From contig JAAALK010000082.1 in assembly GCA_019279435.1 (NCBI GenBank), positions 9,263,455 to 9,327,454 of the forward strand: 64,000 nucleotides of DNA, read 5' to 3'. Positions 20,895 to 32,453 of this stretch are shown piece by piece; position 1 is the stretch's first letter; every line of letters starts with the position of its first letter. Origin of the DNA: Zizania palustris. Its lineage: Eukaryota > Streptophyta > Magnoliopsida > Poales > Poaceae. Both the position numbers and the translations under genes were made by a program. Under the pieces are notes generated by a model, which ran no database searches, was not told the origin of the DNA, and was given only the letters and a program-made list of their open reading frames with translations.

Positions 20895-22875
20895 TGAGAA
20901 ACCAAGGGATGGTTTCGGTGTATGTGATGAGTGATTGACTGGATTTTACCCTCTGTTCGAAGGGTACCTCCGAAGGGGCTTCGGAGGTGGTACCTCCGAA
21001 GGGTGTTCGGAGGTGTGTCACCGGAGTGTGTTCGGTGTTTGCTTGCTGCAGCTGTGCAGCGGAGTGTGCCTGTCGGAGGGGTCCGGCAGTACACAATGAC
21101 TGGGTTCGTACCGAAGGCTTCGGTACTTTGGGCGGTACACCGGAGTGTGTGCCGGAGGTTGCTAACCCGGAGAGGTCTCCGGAGTACTAGATACACTTGT
21201 TTGCTTGTCGGTGGTGCGCAGGGACTTCGGAGGCGACGGACAGGGTTCGAGCCAGGTGAACCTGGGTCAAGCGGGTGGCTTGATGCCAGGGGAGCAGGGA
21301 GCTCCGTCACGGTGGCTGCGAAGGTGGTCCGGGTCGGTCCTCGGGTCGAGACGCGCCAGGTGAAGGCAGAGAGTGCGGAGCGTGGCTCCGGCTGAAGGTA
21401 CTCCGAGACAAAGTCCTCGGAAGTGAGGCACTTCGAAGGTACTCCGAATGGAGTGTCTTCGGAGTTGGTGGACCAAGTCCACTGTGGAGGCAAGGGTTCG
21501 AAGTGTGCTCCGGAGGGAGACACTCGAAGGTGGCCCAACGAAGGTCTCAGAAGTCGAGGCGCATCGAAGGCATGGTCCGGGTGAGGCTCGTCGTGGAGTG
21601 CGCTCGGGGAGAGGCACTGCGACGGAGTGCTCATGGAATGCTTCATGCGGAGGCCTTGGACGAAGGAGGGACTTCAAAGGGTGGTACTCCGAAGGTGGAG
21701 CTTCGGAGTGAGGTTGACTTGAGGTGCTTCGGCCATGCATGGCTTCGGTACACGGACGGACGGTGTTCGAGCTGGGAGTAGCTGCGAAGCCGTGGTGATC
21801 CACTCCGGAGGTGGTGGTGCGAAGGCCCAAGGGGCTTTGACGGCTTCGGCTCAAAACCGTCACTGTATCGAAGGACTTCTTCGGCGGAGCGAAGGCCAAC
21901 AGGCTGCAGGCTTCTCGCCGAAGCTACCGCACCCTCCGGTGCGAAGGGAGGTTCCAGAAGTCAACACTGTAAAGGCTGACACTGTCTGTTCTGAAAAAGG
22001 CTGACACTGTCCCCTCTGCAGCTGACAGAGAAGCCTCCAAAATAAAGGTGGACTACCTTTTGTACCCCTTAGTTCTGTAGAAACAAATCTGAATGTAAAC
22101 CCTAGGGGTAAAGTAGTCACTTCCTTAGGATGAAGCCGTGGGCTATAAATATGGGGGCTCGGTAGGTAACATTTAACACTTTGAGTATTTACTGTTGAGC
22201 TCCTGTAGACAGACCTCGCTGTATTCATTCTGAGTTCAATTTATTTCAGTGTTCCTTGTTCAAGCGGCGAAGCCCTGTTTTTCTTGTGCTTTTTGCTTGA
22301 GCTCGCTTTGCATACTTCGCTAGTTTAGTGCACCGTAGCCTGTTGAGGCGAAGGTAGTTTTTCGTGCGAGGTGTGCTTTGTCAGTGTGCTGTCGCTCTGT
22401 GTAACACGAGGCAAGACCTCGCTGCTTACTAGCGAAGCCCTGTTCTTTTCCCGTAGTGCTTCCTGTGTCGAAGCCCTTAGCGTAGTCCGCCTTTTGTGTG
22501 TATAGACCTTCGCGTACGAAGCCCAGCACTAGTTGCTGTCGCTAAGTACTTGGTCGAAGTCCACAGAGGGGTGTCCACTCGTGCGAAGGGTGAAGTGCGA
22601 AGCCTGCTCAAAGCACCTCGTGTGCGGAGCCTGCACTGACTTTGCAGAGTAGATTTTCGAGGGTTGTTAGTGGAGCGAAGTCTTCTTGGCTTCGAACTTT
22701 TGCTCCTGCGGAGCCTGTGTTCGGAGCTGTCGAAGTACCTCCGAACCAGACCTTCGAAGGTTGTGTTCGAAGCCTGTTCCGCAGAAGACAGAATAGACCC
22801 GAAGGCTAAGTTTTTAGCCCGAATTTTTATAAGCTCCCATTCACCCCCCCTCTGGTCGCCGTTTCCGGTCCAACA
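20895..22875 (+). repeat. Element C 3' LTR
   Basis: 1,981 bp, TATA box at 22144-22151. Against the 5' copy I see three differences: T/C near 12203/21047, G/A near 12345/21189, and C/T near 12641/21485. Confidence 0.95.
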
Positions 22876-22880
22876 GAGAG

Positions 22881-23937
22881 GTTAAGAGCTGAGCTTGCGC
22901 GGACTAGGCTAGAGCTTGAGACACTATCAGTTCCACCCACTGTCTGTGAGAACTGTTTGTCTCTTAGAATGGAATTGATCAAGCTGAAAGCCGAAAAGTC
23001 TGTCCAAGTAGAAAGTGAGTGTGAGACTTGCTTGTCTCAGGTGGAGGTTCTAGCTTCCTTGAGAGAGGAGCTAGCTTATTCTCAGAATGAGAACTTTTAC
23101 CTCCGTTCTATCCTGAGTTGGATCAGTGCGAGAGAGCCACAACTCGGCATGATGATCCAGCAGTTCTAGAGGCAGGATGGGTTTGGGGTAGGTTACACCC
23201 ACACCAAGGCTGACTTTGAGAGTTCCATTAGACGGGCAGTGGAGTGGAGTAAAATGTCTCCTGAGCAGAGATACCCCAAGACTCACTCCACTGAGTCTTC
23301 CCAAGCTTGTCAGCCCAAGGATGGAGTAATTCATGAACCTCCCAAAGCTCCACCCAAGAAGCCTATCTGGGTTCCAAAGCCCAAACACCTCCACTCTTCT
23401 CTAGACTCTCTTCCTGGACCCTCTCAGCCCAAGAAGACAACACCAAACACCACTAAGCCCAAGAACCCCAAGCCTCAACCACATTCCAAGAAGCCCACCT
23501 ACCATTGTGAGTACTGTCAGAGAGATGGGCATCTTGCGGAGTTTTGCTTCAGGAGGAATCGGGTTGAGAGAGCAGAGAGAGCTCGTGGTGATCAGGAGCA
23601 GTTCTACCAGCAAGGTGGTAGACTGCGGGTTCCTTGACGCGGGGAGAGGCTGGAGGCCAGGCCGCGTCGTGTAGGTGGTGGTAGGGGGGACGACTTTCAT
23701 GCCCGTGCTCCAGATGGTGGTGTTCGTTCCGGCAGAGCTCTAGGTCGTATTGGCAACGGTCCTGGACCTCGTGGCCGAGGCTTTAGGCAGAACCGAGGAC
23801 CGCGCTTTGAGCCGCGTTTTGGTCCGAACTCTCATGATGATTTCTGCTTTCCGTCTTTTGAGCAGATGGCTCGACACTGGTTTAGCTCTTTTGCTAAACC
23901 TGGTGCCGGACCATTTGCTCCCACTTACAGCCACTGA
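22881..23937 (+). pseudogene. Element A gag pseudogene, last segment
   Basis: The C-terminal part of A's gag resumes right after the GAGAG duplication. It has the end of the coiled coil, a Pro-rich linker, the second knuckle CEYCQRDGHLAEFC and an Arg/Gly-rich tail. Stops interrupt it at 23167 (TAG where B has AAG) and 23635 (TGA where B has CGA). The natural stop is TGA at 23935-23937. Confidence 0.9.
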
Positions 23938-23939
23938 TT

Positions 23940-26900
23940 GTGCAGGATCGGGGACTGGAGGACGTTTGGATCATGGACTCAGGATGTTCTCGCCACATGA
24001 TGGGACATCACAGATGGTTCTCCAGTCTCACTCCCCCGAGCTCCAAAGAGTACATCACATTCGGGAACAGTGGTCAAGGGAAAGTAAGTGGCATTGGCTC
24101 AATTCGCATTTCAGATCATTTCTCATTGAAGAATGTTGCTTTGGTTAAAAATTTGAACTTTAAGTTGATTTCTGTTTCGCAACTTCTTGAGGATGGTTTG
24201 GAAGTGCGTTTTAAGAAGGGCAATTCTTCTGTGTTTGATTCTAGAGGGTCTTTGATTTGCCAGATCTTACCATTTGGTAAAGTTTTTCGAATTGACTTCT
24301 CTAGTTCTTTGGCCCTTCTCGCTGTTTGATTGCTGGATTCTCCTCTGAGCTCTGGAAGTGGCATAGGAGGTTAGGTCATTTGAGTTTTGATCTGCTAGTC
24401 AGGTTGAGCTCTATGGACCTCATCCGAGGATTTCCCAAGCTTAAGATGGAGAAGGATCTAGTTTGTCATCCCTGTCGTCATGGGAAAATGGTTGCCGCTT
24501 CTCACTCACCTGTGACTCAAGTGATGACTTCGTATCCGGGCGAGCTTTTACACTTGGACACTATTGGTCCAGCTCGGGTACGTTCAGTTGGTGGAAAGTG
24601 GTATGCACTTGTCATTGTTGACGACTTTTCTCGATTCTCGTGGGTTTTCTTTTTGGAGTCTAAGGATGAAACATTTCAGTTTGTTCATGACCTGATTTTG
24701 AAGCTGAAGAATGAGAACAATGGTCGGATGCGAGCAATTCGCTCCGACAATGGCTCTGAGTTCAAGAACTCTCAGTTCGTCAGCTTCTGTAGTGATCAGG
24801 GTCTGGACCATCAGTTTTCTTCTCCTTACACTCCCCCACAGAATGGCGTTGTGGAACGAAAGAACCGCACGCTAGTCGAGATGGCCAGGACGATGCTCGA
24901 TGAGATCAGGACTCCTAGGTATTTTGGGGCTGAAGCCATGAACACATCTTGCTATCTGGCCAATCGCATTTTTCTTAGGTCTTACCTAGGTAAGACCTCA
25001 TATGAGTTGCGGTTTGGCAGACAGCCCAAGGTTAGCCACTTGCGAGCGTTTGGCTGCAAGAGCTTTGTGCTCAAGAAGGGAGGGCATTTGGACAAGTTTG
25101 AGTCTCGTTGCTGGGACGGTGTTTTTCTTGGTTACGCTTTGCATTCTCGAGGCTTCCGTGTTTGGAAGCTCGACTCCCAGCAGCTTGTCGAGACTTGTGA
25201 AGTTTCATTTGATGAGTCCTTGCCTTCTTTAACTCCTTCTTTTGAGCTTTCTGGGGATGATGAGCTCGGAGAGTCCATCTTCGAGGAAGATGAGGATACT
25301 CCAGCTACTGATGAGGGTGGGCCTTCTGCACCCCCGGCAGAGCCCACACATTCTGAGACTTCGACTGAGGATGAGGGCGGACCTCTGATCACTTCTTCCA
25401 CTTCGATCGAGCCCCCTCTGTCGAGTCCAGAGGTGCCAGCTGCTGACTCCGATGAGGTGACTTCAGATCACCAGGGAACCCGAGCAGTTCAGCGTGATCA
25501 CCCCTCAGAGCTCATCATCGGTGATTTGACTGGGAGAACTTTGTGTTCATATACCTCTCTTGTTGTGTTTGCTGAATCTGCTTTTGTTGCATCTTTTGAG
25601 CCCAGAGATGTTTCTCATGCTCTTTCTGATTCAAATTGGATTAATGCTATGCAAGAAGAGCTTGAGAATTTTGTCCGTAATCGGGTTTGGACACTAGTTG
25701 AGCCGCCACCAGGATGCAACCCCATAGGCACCAAATGAGTGTTCAAGAACAAACAAGGTGAAGATGGGGTTGTGGTGCGCAACAAAGCTCGACTAGTTGC
25801 CCAGGGTTTTTGCCAGAAAGAGGGTATTGATTTTGAAGAAACTTTCGCCCCTGTTGCCCGTCTTGAGTCCATTCGTATTCTCTTAGCTTTTGCCGCTTCG
25901 AAGGGTTTTAAGCTTTTTCAAATGGACGTTAAGAGTGCTTTTCTGAACGGGTTCATAGAGGAGGAAGTTTATGTTAGGCAGCCCCCGGTTTTGAGAACTC
26001 TAAGTTTCCTCGACATGTTTTTAAGCTGCAAAAGGCTTTATACGGGTTGAAGCAAGCCCACAGGGCTTGGTATGACCGGTTGAAGTAATTTTTGTTGGGG
26101 AAGGGTTTTGTGATGGGTTCGGTGGATAAAACTCTTTTCTTGCTCAGAGATGCTTCAGATTTCTTGGTTGCTCAGATTTACGTGGACGATATTATTTTTG
26201 GCGGTACTACTGATTCTCTTGTGTCCAAGTTCTCTGAGCAGATGCACAGCGAGTTTGAGATGAGCCTCATGGGTGAGCTTAAGTACTTCTTAGGGCTCCA
26301 GATCAAGCAGACCAAGGACGACACCTTCATCCACCATGGTAAGTATACTAGAGATATGCTGAAGAAGTTCGACTTTGGTGGAGAGCTGAAGCCTCAGATG
26401 ACCCCAATGGGTACGTCTGGAGGTCTGGACAAGGACGAGAGTGGCGTCAAGGCCAATGAGAGAGAGTTTCGAGGGATGATTGGTTCACTATTGTACTTAA
26501 CGGTGATAAGACCGGACATTCAGTTCGTCGTGGGACTTTGCGCGCGTTTTCAGTCTTCACCACGCGCGTCTCATCGGCAGGCTGTCAAGCGCATCTTCAG
26601 GTACCTTACTTATGCGCCTAATCTTGGTCTTTACTATTCAGCATAATCATCTCTTGATTTATCTGGCTTTTCGGACGCTGACTTTGGTGGGTGCCAGTTG
26701 GATCGCAAGTCGACTTTCGGTACTTGCCAGTTTCTTGGTTCGTTTCTTGTCTCTTGGTCTTCTCGAAAGCAATCTGGAGTTGCTCTTTCGACCATTGAGG
26801 CTGAGTATGTAGCTGTTGCGAGCTGCTGCTCACAATTGGTTTGGATGATTTCCACTCTGCGAGATTTTGGGTTGTTCTTTCCTACCAGAGTTCCATTGTT

Positions 26901-27129
26901 TTGCGACAGCACCAGTGCAATTAGTGTAGGGAAAAACCCTTGTCTCCATTCAAAAACTAAACACATTGATGTGCGCTTTCATTTTCTGCGGTATCAATAT
27001 GAGAAAGGTGTCATTGACCTTGTTCATGTTGATACCCATCATCAGTTGGCTGACATTTTCACCAAACCCCTAGATCAGTCTACCTTTGAGCGTTTGCGAG
27101 GGGATTTGGGTGTTGTGTATCCTTTCTAG
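23940..27129 (+). pseudogene. Element A pol pseudogene: protease, integrase, RT, RNase H
   Basis: Pol opens in the -1 frame relative to the gag end. The order is protease (MDSGCSRHMM), pre-integrase WHRRLGHLSF, integrase core (HLDTIGP, RSDNGSEFKN, QNGVVERKN), RT (QMDVKSAFLNG, YVDDIIFGG near 26183) and RNase H (DADFGGC, EAEYVAVA, CDSTSA, TKHIDVRFHF), ending at 27129. Lesions: a one-base shift near 24306, TGA at 25736 replacing the Trp of the conserved GTKW motif, a one-base loss near 25985, TAA near 26086 and TAA at 26644. Catalytic motifs are still readable, but the polyprotein is destroyed. Confidence 0.9.
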
Positions 27130-28311
27130 GATATTTTGCGTCAGTTTTCTTTCTTCTTTACTCTTTTCTTGAGTCTTTTTGTGTGAGTTCATAACTTGCA
27201 TATTCACATATCACACTTTAGAGCTGCTTCTGTTATATGATTGAACTGCTTTACTTAATCTAGCTGGTACATGCTTTTGAATACTTGTCTTTTATAGCTA
27301 GTTCCCGACTTAGATGGAAACATGCAACTTGGACATCCTTCTGCTTTAAAACATGGAAATGTGCTATAAAAATCAAGAAAAATGAAAATTCCATGCCTTT
27401 TTATGCATAACTTGAAAAGATCCAGGTGGGTTTGCTTTGTCGCATTGCATTGTTCTGGACTGCGTACCATAGCACTTTGGTATGAACTAGGACAGTGTAA
27501 TGTATGCCAAGACCAATGTCTTAAGCTTATGATGGTCCAGTTCTGGCCTAGGCTTGACTTGGTCGGTCAGCATAAGGTTTGACATGCAAATAACCCCTGG
27601 CAAAAATGAAAAAGGAAAGAGAAAAAGCCTGAAAAATGAAATGATAACAAGTTTGCTGAAGCACTTTGTTCTGGATAATGCTTATCTTGGTAGATATCAG
27701 ATATCTTTTGCATCTCATGCTTTACCTTGCTTGTTTGCTGGAAAATGTGGTGATGTTTTTGTTTGCAAAAACTGAAAAATGTGTGCTAATGACTTTCTTT
27801 AGATATCATCTGTTGCACTGATCATGCCATGCGTCTTAGACAGTATGTCTTTTGCTCTACTTGTTAGATGTTGTAATTTTAGTCAATCATATCTGAGAAG
27901 CATGCTTTATTCACTCCTCATGCACCCCAGTTGCATTCATTGCATATTTTTGAGGGGGAGTTGCGTTTCAGGGGGAGTTTGTGTCTCTTTTGAGTGCTTG
28001 ATGAGTTCACTTGTCAACAAGGGGGAGAAATTTTGGGATAAGAGTTCGAGGGGGAGTTTTTGTCTCACTTACTCTTTTTGATATCCTTGTTGATGTTTCT
28101 GAGATCGCACTCATTCTGAGCTTTTACCTTTGGTTAACCATAATGACCGCTTCTTGCTTTTGTTCGGCTTTTGGTCATTAGGGTTAAACTTTTACCTTAT
28201 TTTCTTCTTCTTTGTTTTCTTGTGCTTTGTTTTTGTGTTTCCACAATTGTTCGTGGGTTCTGAAGAGCTGACGAAGTGAAGTCTTGACAATGCACTCATC
28301 AAGGGGGAGAA
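27130..28311 (+). other. Element A 3' noncoding region and polypurine tract
   Basis: No gene is seen. The stretch holds the block conserved with B and C (about 27412-27602), several GGGGGAG tracts (about 27953-28060) and the terminal tract AAGGGGGAGAA at 28301-28311. Confidence 0.85.
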
Positions 28312-29827
28312 TGAGGAGCCATGCTGAATAGCGTGGGCCTCATGGCTCTAGATGTGATGAGTCATTGTCAACGATAGTCAAAGAGGACAGATGAAGAGAG
28401 GAGATCTACTGTTTCATGGGCCGCGTGTGACTCAGGTACACGGGTAGCGAGCAACTATCGGGCTGAGAGAGCTACGAAGTCGGGCTGGCCCAATCCGGGT
28501 ATATGGGCCAGAAGCAGCAGAAGACCCACTGGGCTGTTGACCAGGATTGACTCAGGTACACGGGCGGTGATTGATTGCCGGACTGAGAGAGTTGCGGAAT
28601 CGGGTCGGCCCAATCCGGGTACCTGGTGCAAAGTCGGTGGAGGCTTTGTCAGTTTTGACGCAAAACTGACAACCGTTGATCTTGTATCAGACTGTCCAGA
28701 AGAGAAGCCGTAGTCGCTACGAAAGCTTAGCTTCCGGATAAGTCATCTGTATCTCTAGGCCCACAGTCAGTCAGTCGTGTCTGTAAAAATTCCTAAGGGC
28801 AGTTGAGTCTTTTCATTTATTTTAGCATCTGTAAAAACCCTAAGGAGCTGGTGGAATATTCTAGGCCATTGGGCAGCCTATAAATAGGGCCCCAATCCCT
28901 AGGGTTGAACTACCCTTCCAGAATTCACTTTTCAATCTATTGGGTCACTTTTGCTTCCTGAAGTTTCTCTCTCCTATGTGTGCGTCGCCAAGCTGCTTGC
29001 TGATGTTCATCCTGTTTGTTCCCTGTTTTGGATGATTCTATTCCTTCTGCTTCATGTGTAGCATCTCATTATTAGCTCTGCTGTTTCATTTTGTTGCTCA
29101 CAACAAATTTATTTCTGAGTTTTGGTGCTTTTGTTGCCTCTGTTCTTCACGCAAGTAGTACTAGTTCTTGCTGTTGCAAGTAGTACTACTTCTCTGTAGC
29201 AACAGTACACTGGTACTATAGCTTGCTTTTTACTGCGTAGCTTTTCGATCGAGTTGACAGGGCCAAAGTCCCTTTTCTTGTGTGAAGTCCAACTCTGTGA
29301 AGCAGGCTTCGAATTTGCAGACTTCGAATCTGCAGGCTTCGAATCAGCAGGCTTCGAATCTGCAGGCTTCGAATCTGCAGGCTTCGAATCTGCATACTTC
29401 GAATCTGCAGGCTTCGAATCTGCATACTTCGAATCTGCAGGCTTCGAACCTGCAGACTTTGAATCTGCATACTTCGTATCTGCATACTTCGAATCTGCAG
29501 GCTTCGAATCTACAGGCTTCGAATCTGCATACTTCGAATCTGCATACTTCGAATCTGCATACTTCGAATCTCCATACTTCGAATCTGCATACTTCGAATC
29601 TGCATACTTCGAATCTACATACTCCGAATCTGTAGGCTTCAAATTAGCAGACTTCGAATCTGTAGGCTTAGAATCCGTAGGTTTCGAATCCGCGGACTTT
29701 GAAGCAGGCTTCGACACTATAGGCATCTTTTAAGGTGCGTTGGGTTTTGGGAGCAGGCCATTGATTCGAAAGAATTTTTTTTAGGCGCACATTCACCCCC
29801 CCTCTGGTCGCTACTTTCGGTCCTACA
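28312..29827 (+). repeat. Element A 3' LTR
   Basis: 1,516 bp, TATA box (TATAAATA) at 28879-28886, ending CCTACA at 29827. It carries its own version of the 15-bp minisatellite. Confidence 0.93.
29307..29716 (+). repeat. 15-bp minisatellite inside the A 3' LTR (about 27 units)
   Basis: The same CTTCGAATCTGCAGA-type array as in the 5' LTR, but one unit longer and with a different order of variant units. It is open on both strands. Confidence 0.92.
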
Positions 29828-31203
29828 ACGACGCCAGCCCACTAGCTTCACCTTGAAGCCAAAGTCCTCACCGAGTGACTCCGAAACTTGTCCTGTTGCA
29901 CGAGGCTTCAGCAAAGCCTCTGCGAGCCCTCTGCGAAGCCCGCTGAGCAGACAAACCTTCGAAAGCCCTCGAGACATGTTGCTACTTCGCTGTCCCATGT
30001 TACAGCGCTCGGAGGCCTCGAGAACAACTCCTAACGCCTAGAAACTTTTGTAGCTGTCACTGAGAGCGCTTTGTCCCTGCGACCCTAGGTTTTGCAACGT
30101 CCCCGCGACCCGAAGGCAAGGCAGCACGACACGCGGTCACACGTCATCGCAATGCTGAGTCCGTCGGCCAGAGCAGAAATCCCAGCGCCATAGATCCAAG
30201 TACTAGACCTAGGCTAAGGCTTCAGACAGTCACAGGAAAAAACAAGCACTACACTGTGTCAACTCTGACTCAGTCACTAGCTCCCATGGGTCACTGAGCA
30301 GAATAAACACAGGCTATACTCCATAGCTCCATACGAACAAGCAATAGCAACACTATTCGGTCAGTGTAGGCAGCAGAGAACATGACGCATGAATCAGATT
30401 CTTACAGGTGTCGTAGGAGTGCCGAGAGAACGAGAAGGAGGCAATCGACTAAAAACTAGCTGACCTTGATTGGTGAAGTGGATATGCCAAAATAAAACCA
30501 ATCGACTGGCGATAGAAGAATCATCGTCGCGGTGATGAACACCCAAAAATGCTGGCGGCGCACAAACCAGGAGAAATGGGGATGAACTCTGATTTTCAGA
30601 TTAAAGTAAGTTAACCCTAACCCTAGGGGATTGGGGCCTATTTATAGGCAGCCCAATAAGAAGGGAAAAAACTGATTTACCCCTAGGGCAAATTACATAG
30701 ACGCAAAAATAAACTGAAAAAATCTAACTGCCCTTAGGATTTTTAAGGACTCGACTAACACAGACTGTGGGCTTAAAAGGAAAAATAATAAAATCCTAAG
30801 TAAAGATAACTTGTCCTGATGCGGAGCTTTTGTAGCAGCTACGGCTTCGCCTCAGAACGGTAGTTTCCAAGATCAGTAGTCGTCAGTTTTGCGCCGAAAC
30901 TGACAAAGCGTACACCGTCTTTGCACTGAGTACCCGGATTGGGCTGGCCCAATTCCACGGCTCTGAAAGCCCGGCAATCGCTCTCCACCCATGTACCTGA
31001 GTCAATCCCATGTACTCAGATTGAGCTGGCCTGACTCTGCAGCCCCTCTGCCCGGCAGTCGCTCGCCACCCGTGTACCTGAGTCACACGTGGCTCAGACA
31101 CAGTAGGTCTCATCTTCTCTTCACGTCTTCTCTTTGACTTCTGTTGACAATCACTCATCACATCTAGAGCTATGATGCTCATGATCTTCATCATGGCTTC
31201 TCA
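29828..31203 (-). repeat. Element D 5' LTR, outer (5') piece
   Basis: The remainder of the D LTR beyond element A. On the minus strand it starts TGAGAAGCC at 31203. Its first part parallels the A and B LTRs, with the repeated word CTCAGGTACACGGG. A TATA box lies at 30646-30639 on the minus strand. Together with 2057-2465 the LTR is about 1.78 kb. Confidence 0.87.
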
Positions 31204-31504
31204 CTACTCACGTTTATCACCACATTGTGCTTTCCGTCTACGTCTACCATCGGTCACCGTTAGGTACTGTGATTTGACACCAATAGGAGCAACTCTATAC
31301 TGACCGTGGTTTTATCTTCTACTACCATACAATATGTTTGCTGCTATGCTTTTTTGTATGGTTCTTAATCATGGTTTGTAAAATTATGATTGTGATGTTC
31401 CTGTTTACTAGTATGTTAGTAGTATATTAGATGTGTACTTACATATGTCATGATTTATTTATTTCAGAAATTAATAATGTGGTTGTCTAAATATCTAACA
31501 ATAT
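31204..31504. other. Host intergenic DNA between D and E
   Basis: A 301-bp AT-rich stretch with no ORF or motif that I recognise. It ends with AATAT (31500-31504), the left copy of the target-site duplication of E. Confidence 0.7.
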
Positions 31505-31999
31505 TGTTGGCGTAAAAGATTACGCTAACAGGTTTCTATAGAAAAGAAACTAACAAATGAAGTGTTTGTGAAGCAAACTGTTCTAAGCCTCCGAAAGGAT
31601 AATAACTTAGAATAGTTCGAATGTGTGTATTGAATAACTTGTATTCGGTCCCTATTACAGGGTGAAATGGGGGGTATTTATAGGCCCAAACATTAAGGAA
31701 AAGACCTATTTACCCCTCTATTACAACCGACATTAAGGAAACTATTCGGTTTCCTTAATAGGGCTAAAATGGTAAAAGACTAATCTAATGAGAAAGAAGA
31801 TAAGTCTTCCATCTTAGCTGGCAGAAAAGATCTTGGATGGCTTTAGTTCGAAGATATACTCCGAACTAATGCATATCTTCGTGCTTCGAACTGGGTTCCG
31901 GGTGTCTTCGAAGATGATCTTCTGAGAATCTTCGAACCTGCTGACTGTCTTTATGTTGCTTCGGCAATAACCCCGAAGATGAGATATTTTCCCCCAACA
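31505..31999 (-). repeat. Element E 3' LTR (element sense)
   Basis: 495 bp, TG...CA on both strands (TGTTGGCG and CCCCCAACA). The TATA box for the minus-strand transcript reads TATTTATA on plus at 31675-31682. It contains a 22-bp segment, absent from the other LTR, that forms most of an 11-bp-arm inverted repeat near 31732-31759. Confidence 0.93.
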
Positions 32000-32010
32000 G
32001 TAGCCCCTCG
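32000..32010 (-). other. Element E polypurine tract
   Basis: On the minus strand CGAGGGGCTAC lies directly before the 3' LTR, in the position expected for the plus-strand primer of a gypsy element. Confidence 0.6.
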
Positions 32011-32328
32011 AATACGCTTCTCCGTTTGACCTGTAACGTTAGGAGAGCAGTATACGGAAAGAAAAGATAACCGAACATAGGGGTTATTGGTTTTTATTTT
32101 ATCTCTGAAATGCATGAAGATATGAACTTCGAATCAGTATTAAGGTAATTGCTTTTCGAACTATCTTAGAACTGACTTAGGAAGTTCGAAAGTCTTTTTA
32201 GACTTAGAAGAAATAGCCGTTAGTTTTCTGTTTCTAACAGAGACTGTAATAGGCGCTAATTTCGTAAAAGGAGTAACGGCAGGAATGCGAAACGACATGG
32301 ATTAACGGTAAGAAAGTGAAGTCTAGGC

Positions 32329-32336
32329 TATAAATA
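32329..32336 (+). promoter_or_regulatory. TATA box of the antisense gene in E
   Basis: TATAAATA on the plus strand, 118 bp before the ATG at 32454 and outside the LTR. The spacing would give a 5' UTR of about 90 bases. This suggests the antisense gene has its own promoter rather than depending on the LTR. Confidence 0.65.
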
Positions 32337-32453
32337 GAAGGCCTAGAAGTTACCCGGTTACCTTTTCACTGCATTCCAGCAACCAAAAACTTTTTAACTC
32401 TTAAAGTTCTTGAGCCCTAGCCTCCATTTCCTCAGAGCAATCCGGCGATTGCG

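Larger units (their letters stand above)
12051..22875 (+). mobile_element. Element C: full-length Sirevirus-type Ty1/copia retrotransposon
   Basis: 10,825 bp with two 1,981-bp LTRs and an exact duplication GAGAG (12046-12050 and 22876-22880) in the gag of A. It belongs to a different family from A, B and D: the LTR sequence is unrelated apart from the terminal signals, and the proteins are only moderately similar. Order: LTR, iMet primer site, gag, pol (protease, integrase, RT, RNase H), long noncoding tail with repeated purine tracts, LTR. By eye the LTRs differ at three positions, yet gag-pol carries three frameshifts and two stops. Confidence 0.95.
2466..29827 (+). mobile_element. Element A: Sirevirus-type Ty1/copia retrotransposon, split by B and C
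   Basis: A full-length but dead copia element. It has paired LTRs (2466-3966 and 28312-29827), an iMet primer site, gag then pol, and a polypurine tract at 28301-28311. Without B, C and their duplications it measures about 10.2 kb. It sits inside the LTR of D. The flanking bases are ACGAA (2461-2465) and ACGAC (29828-29832), a 5-bp duplication with one mismatch. LTR ends are TGAGGAGCC and CCTACA. There is no env-like ORF after pol. Gag and pol carry many stops and frameshifts, several of them C-to-T or G-to-A changes (CGA to TGA at 5226 and 23635, TGG to TGA at 25736), as expected for a methylated, silent copy. Confidence 0.93.
1..31203 (-). mobile_element. Element D: Sirevirus-type Ty1/copia LTR retrotransposon, partial
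   Basis: This minus-strand copia element is cut by the window start, so only its gag, primer-binding site and 5' LTR are visible. The LTR begins at 31203 and ends at 2057 on the minus strand (terminal TG and CA), but element A splits it at 2465/29828. Gag is a decayed pseudogene. The LTR ends match those of A and B closely, so all three belong to one family. Five bases that could be a target-site duplication (CTACT) follow at 31204, but the other copy lies outside the window. D is the oldest layer of the nest because A interrupts it. Confidence 0.9.
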
